Assembly: GCA_947625775.1 (NCBI GenBank)
Contig: CANQPM010000002.1
Location: forward strand, 237,066 to 301,065
Reading direction: 5' to 3'
DNA: 64,000 bases
From: an uncultured Lachnospiraceae bacterium
GTDB taxonomy: Bacteria; Bacillota; Clostridia; Lachnospirales; Lachnospiraceae
Position 1 is the first letter of the stretch. Every line of letters starts with the position of its first letter. A model generated the notes under the pieces. It made no database searches. It was not told the origin of the DNA and worked only from the letters and a program-made list of their open reading frames with translations. A program made the position numbers and the translations under genes. This document shows positions 61,111 through 64,000 of the stretch, piece after piece.

Positions 61111-63093
61111 TTGTCGCTTGCAAATGGTTTTCTGCCTGTAAGCAGGGCTGAAATAGATGAGCTTGGGCTTGAACAGCTGGATTTTGTATATGTCACGGGT
61201 GACGCGTATGTAGACCATCCTTCGTTTGGGTGCGCTATAATTACGCGCCTTTTGCAGTCGCACGGCTACAGCGTGGGCATCATATCACAGCCTGACTGGA
61301 AAAACGACGACAGCATAAAGGCGCTGGGCGAGCCGCGTCTTGCCTTCCTTGTTTCCTCTGGAAATATGGATTCGATGGTGAACCACTATTATGTGTCGAA
61401 AAAGCACAGGGAGAGCGACGCATACACGGCGGGCGGCGCGCCGTATAAGCGCCCTGACCATGCCACGGTGGTGTACAGCAATTTAATCAGAAAAAGCTAT
61501 AAAAATATTCCGATTATAATAGGCGGCATAGAGGCAAGCCTAAGACGCATGGCTCATTATGATTATTGGTCGGATTCCTTTAAACGCTCAATTCTGCTTG
61601 ACAGTCAGGCGGATATTATATCATACGGAATGGGCGAGAAGTCTATCATAGAGCTTGCCGACGCGCTGAACAGCGGAATCAGCGTCAGGGATATATCGTT
61701 TGTCGCGGGCACGGTCTACAAGACAAAGGACATATCATGCCTGTATGATTATGAGCTGTTGCCATCATATGACGCTATGGCGGCGGACAAGCGGCTTTAT
61801 GCCGAAAGCTTTAAAATACAATATGACAATACAGACTCATTCAGCGGCAAAACGCTTGTCGAGCCGTATTCAAACGGCGTATATGTGGTTCAGAATGTGC
61901 CGCAGCCGCCGCTCACCACGCAGGAGATGGACGACATTTATGCTCTGCCGTATCAGCGGACATATCACCCCTCATATGAAAAAGACGGGGGAGTGCCAGC
62001 CATTTCGGAGATAAAATTTTCACTGATAAGCAACAGGGGCTGTTTTGGCGGGTGCAATTTCTGTGCGCTTACTTTTCATCAGGGGCGCACGGTGCAGGTG
62101 AGGAGCCACGAGTCGATTATAGAAGAAGCGAAGCTGATAACGCAGGACAAGGATTTTAAGGGATATATCCATGACGTGGGAGGACCTACGGCAAATTTCA
62201 GGCATCCGTCATGCCAAAAGCAGCTTAAATCGGGGGTATGCAAGCACAGGCAATGTCTGTGCCCAAAGCCTTGCCCTAATCTTGAAGTGGAGCACTCGGA
62301 TTATCTGTCGCTTCTGAGAAAGCTAAGAGAGCTTCCGAATGTAAAAAAGGTCTTTGTGCGTTCGGGAATACGTTTTGACTATCTTATGCTTGATAAAGAC
62401 GATACTTTTTTTAAGGAGCTTGTGGAGCACCATATAAGCGGGCAGCTGAAGGTTGCGCCAGAGCATATAAGCGACGCGGTGCTTTCAAAGATGGGAAAGC
62501 CCGAAAACTCCGTATATGAGGCATTTACGGAAAAATACAGGAAACTCAACCAAAAGCTGGGTAAAAACCAGTTTCTGGTGCCGTACCTTATGTCCTCGCA
62601 CCCAGGCTCGACGCTGAAGGAGGCGATAGAGCTTGCCGAGTATCTGCGCGACATCGGCTATATGCCTGAGCAGGTGCAGGACTTTTATCCTACGCCGTCG
62701 ACTATGTCAACAGTTATGTATTACACTGGTATAAATCCTGTTGATATGAAGCCTGTATATGTATGCAGAAACCCGCACGAAAAGGCTATGCAGCGTGCGC
62801 TTATACAGTACCGCAATCCCAAGAATTACGAGCTTGTGTATGAGGCGCTGAAGGCGGCGCATAGGGAGGATTTGATTGGATTTGACAAAAAATGCCTTAT
62901 ACGCCCGAGGAGGATTGCGGGTGAGGGAGAAAAGGCTAAGGCTGGGATAAAGTATGAGCGTGATAAGCAGGGGAAAGAGAAAGAGAGGGTGAACGGGAAA
63001 AAGAGCGGCGGAGGGCGTGTAAATCAAGTCAGTGTTAAGAAAAAGAAGAAGACTATACGAAATACGCATAAGCCTAAAAGGGAAGTGAGATAA
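61111..63093 (+). CDS. YgiQ family radical SAM protein
   Basis: A 660-residue radical SAM protein. The N-terminal part is of the YgiQ type ([36 protein letters not shown]), and the radical SAM cluster motif [10 protein letters not shown] is near residue 312. A further cysteine-rich stretch ([13 protein letters not shown]) follows around residue 380, perhaps a second iron-sulphur site. The function of YgiQ proteins is unknown. TTG 61111 has AAGGAGG at 8-bp spacing; GTG 61105 is too close. The C-terminal ~50 residues are very rich in Lys and Arg. Confidence 0.9.
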   Translation: MSLANGFLPVSRAEIDELGLEQLDFVYVTGDAYVDHPSFGCAIITRLLQSHGYSVGIISQPDWKNDDSIKALGEPRLAFLVSSGNMDSMVNHYYVSKKHRESDAYTAGGAPYKRPDHATVVYSNLIRKSYKNIPIIIGGIEASLRRMAHYDYWSDSFKRSILLDSQADIISYGMGEKSIIELADALNSGISVRDISFVAGTVYKTKDISCLYDYELLPSYDAMAADKRLYAESFKIQYDNTDSFSGKTLVEPYSNGVYVVQNVPQPPLTTQEMDDIYALPYQRTYHPSYEKDGGVPAISEIKFSLISNRGCFGGCNFCALTFHQGRTVQVRSHESIIEEAKLITQDKDFKGYIHDVGGPTANFRHPSCQKQLKSGVCKHRQCLCPKPCPNLEVEHSDYLSLLRKLRELPNVKKVFVRSGIRFDYLMLDKDDTFFKELVEHHISGQLKVAPEHISDAVLSKMGKPENSVYEAFTEKYRKLNQKLGKNQFLVPYLMSSHPGSTLKEAIELAEYLRDIGYMPEQVQDFYPTPSTMSTVMYYTGINPVDMKPVYVCRNPHEKAMQRALIQYRNPKNYELVYEALKAAHREDLIGFDKKCLIRPRRIAGEGEKAKAGIKYERDKQGKEKERVNGKKSGGGRVNQVSVKKKKKTIRNTHKPKREVR

Positions 63094-63103
63094 AGAAATT
63101 TCT

Positions 63104-63319
63104 ATGCGTCAGGCATTGATGGAAATAATGAAACCTGAAATTGATGAGATACGATTGCAGGAACGCAGGGAAACGGCAGAACGCGTTGAAAGGGAAGCTG
63201 AAAAGAGGATAAAGGAAACGACAGAGCACGCAATCAGGGTAGCAGTTGAAATGCTTCGCAACCTGAATTTAGGGAATGCCGAAATTAAGGAAGCATTGCA
63301 AAAAAATTATAATCTCTAA
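63104..63319 (+). pseudogene. C-terminal fragment of a PD-(D/E)XK/Rpn-like accessory protein
   Basis: A 71-residue reading frame, MRQALMEIMKPEIDEIRLQE at the start, then a charged helical tail (RETAERVEREAEKRIKET). This matches the C-terminal tail seen in long accessory proteins of Lachnospiraceae with a PD-(D/E)XK (Rpn-like) nuclease domain; the gene that begins 122 bp downstream appears to be a member. No ribosome binding site lies in front of ATG 63104, and an in-frame stop occurs 18 bp upstream, so it is probably the remnant of a truncated copy. It could instead be a real small protein. Confidence 0.5.
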
Positions 63320-63440
63320 CTGTATTTTTGGATAAAATAGTTCTTTACAATGAACTAGACAGAGATTATAATGAAATTGTATAGTTGGTATGCATGATAA
63401 TGAAAAGCAGTAATAAACAAAATACTATAAGGGGAACAGA

Positions 63441-64000
63441 ATGGCAAAAGAGAAACAAGAGGCAGAAAAGAAACAGAAGCTGCAGTGGCATCCCGCATTT
63501 GCGGCAGCCCTTGAAATGGAGCTTTTGGAGAATAAGGACGACTTGGAATTTGAGAGGGAGCATAACCTTAACAGAAAGCCCCTGCTGATAGATTGTCTAA
63601 TAATAAGAAAGAAAAAGGATGTAGTCATAAAGAACGAGATAGGAAAGTTCTTTAGGAAGCACAACATAATCGAATACAAATCAGCGAAAGATTCACTGTC
63701 CATAGATGATGTGGCAAAGACACAAGGATACGCACATTTATATAAGGCATACGGTAAAAGCATTAATGCAGTAAAGTTTGATGAAGTGTCAGTAACACTA
63801 ATACGCGAATCAAAGCCCATTGGATTATTCAAGTATTTTGAAGGAAACAGCTACACGGTATCAAATCCCTACAAGGGGATATATTATATAGAAAGCGGGT
63901 TAAAGTTTCCGACACAGATAATTGTAGGAAAAGAGCTTACCCATGAGAACCACGAGTGGTTTAATCTGCTGTCTAATAAAGTGACAAAGCAGGAAATGGC
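63441..64000 (+). CDS. PD-(D/E)XK/Rpn-like accessory protein (3' cut by window)
   Basis: An open frame from ATG 63441 (GGGGA 5 bp upstream) to the end of the window, at least 186 residues. The start is MAKEKQEAEKKQKLQWHPAF, with FAAALEMELLENKDDLEFE, RKPLLIDCLIIRKKKDVVIKNEIGKFF and EYKSAKDSLSIDDVAKTQGYAHLYK. The order L-x-x-D-x-hhhh followed by E-x-K (IDCLII ... IEYKS) is the PD-(D/E)XK nuclease core used by Rpn-type transposases and related proteins. Relatives have been carried in databases under unrelated enzyme names. The nuclease call is inference from motifs. The 3' end is not in the window. Confidence 0.65.
   Translation, partial: MAKEKQEAEKKQKLQWHPAFAAALEMELLENKDDLEFEREHNLNRKPLLIDCLIIRKKKDVVIKNEIGKFFRKHNIIEYKSAKDSLSIDDVAKTQGYAHLYKAYGKSINAVKFDEVSVTLIRESKPIGLFKYFEGNSYTVSNPYKGIYYIESGLKFPTQIIVGKELTHENHEWFNLLSNKVTKQEM

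Noticed and set aside
60997..61263. 88-residue N-terminal extension of the YlbJ-like protein
   Set aside because: The extension is basic, runs through the divergent intergenic region and into the YgiQ gene, and is absent from the family; ATG 60999 gives the expected membrane start.

Overview
The window looks like a chromosomal segment of an anaerobic, endospore-forming Firmicute of the class Clostridia, most likely a Lachnospiraceae (Roseburia/Eubacterium-like). The reasons are the sporulation genes (cotJABC, a SpoVAF/GerA-type germination protein, yqfC-yqfD, ylbJ, a BofC-like protein), the Gram-positive gene orders (yqfC-yqfD-phoH-[yqfF]-ybeY; mreBCD-PBP2-minCDE-rodA; ylmE-sepF; rsmD-coaD-ylbJ), strong GGAGG ribosome binding sites, frequent GTG/TTG starts, and middling G+C (judged by eye). 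It is mostly housekeeping, with small accessory islands at about 2.2-3.0 kb, 5.8-6.1 kb, 13.5-13.7 kb and 63.1-64.0 kb. There are no tRNA, rRNA or CRISPR loci and no complete insertion sequence that I can see.

Layout. 0-6.1 kb: the end of an ABC-transporter permease, a duplicated DUF305 protein, dUTPase, a PIN-domain toxin followed by its small partner, the divergent cotJ spore-coat operon, a SpoVAF-like germination protein and an orphan antitoxin-like gene. 6.1-13.5 kb: pyrimidine-nucleoside phosphorylase, then yqfC-yqfD-phoH, a degenerate PgpH/YqfF homologue, ybeY and a MurJ/SpoVB-type flippase. 13.5-23.8 kb: a 167-bp palindromic element, a BofC-like protein, two FAD oxidoreductases, proB, nfo, a DUF896 protein, 5-formyl-THF cyclo-ligase, proA, a secreted protein and miaB. 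23.8-26.7 kb (minus strand): trkA-trkH potassium uptake. 26.9-34.8 kb: mutS-mutL-miaA, a PLP enzyme of the methionine gamma-lyase/aluminium-resistance family, and radC.

34.8-47.9 kb is a cell-shape and division block: a divergent mreB, mreC, mreD, a PBP2 with a very large insertion, minC, minD, minE and rodA; then methylglyoxal synthase, a lipoprotein D,D-carboxypeptidase, a small P-loop protein, an HlyD-like membrane protein, ylmE and sepF. 48-52.6 kb: aroB, lspA, an RluD-type pseudouridine synthase, a cytidylate-kinase-like protein and, on the minus strand, pta. 52.9-57.2 kb: a type IIA topoisomerase pair whose A subunit shows no GyrA box, so probably topoisomerase IV. 57.2-64 kb: rsmD, coaD, a coiled-coil protein, a secreted amidase, ylbJ (convergent, overlapping the amidase), a YgiQ-type radical SAM protein, and two pieces of a PD-(D/E)XK-like accessory family cut by the window end.

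The most unusual items are the apparently catalytically dead PgpH homologue held in the yqfF position, an MreB with an altered phosphate-2 loop in an otherwise normal mre-min block, the roughly 250-residue insertion in PBP2, the toxin-first PIN module, the palindromic element, and the small P-loop and HlyD-like genes beside sepF. No clear new multi-gene defence system is visible.
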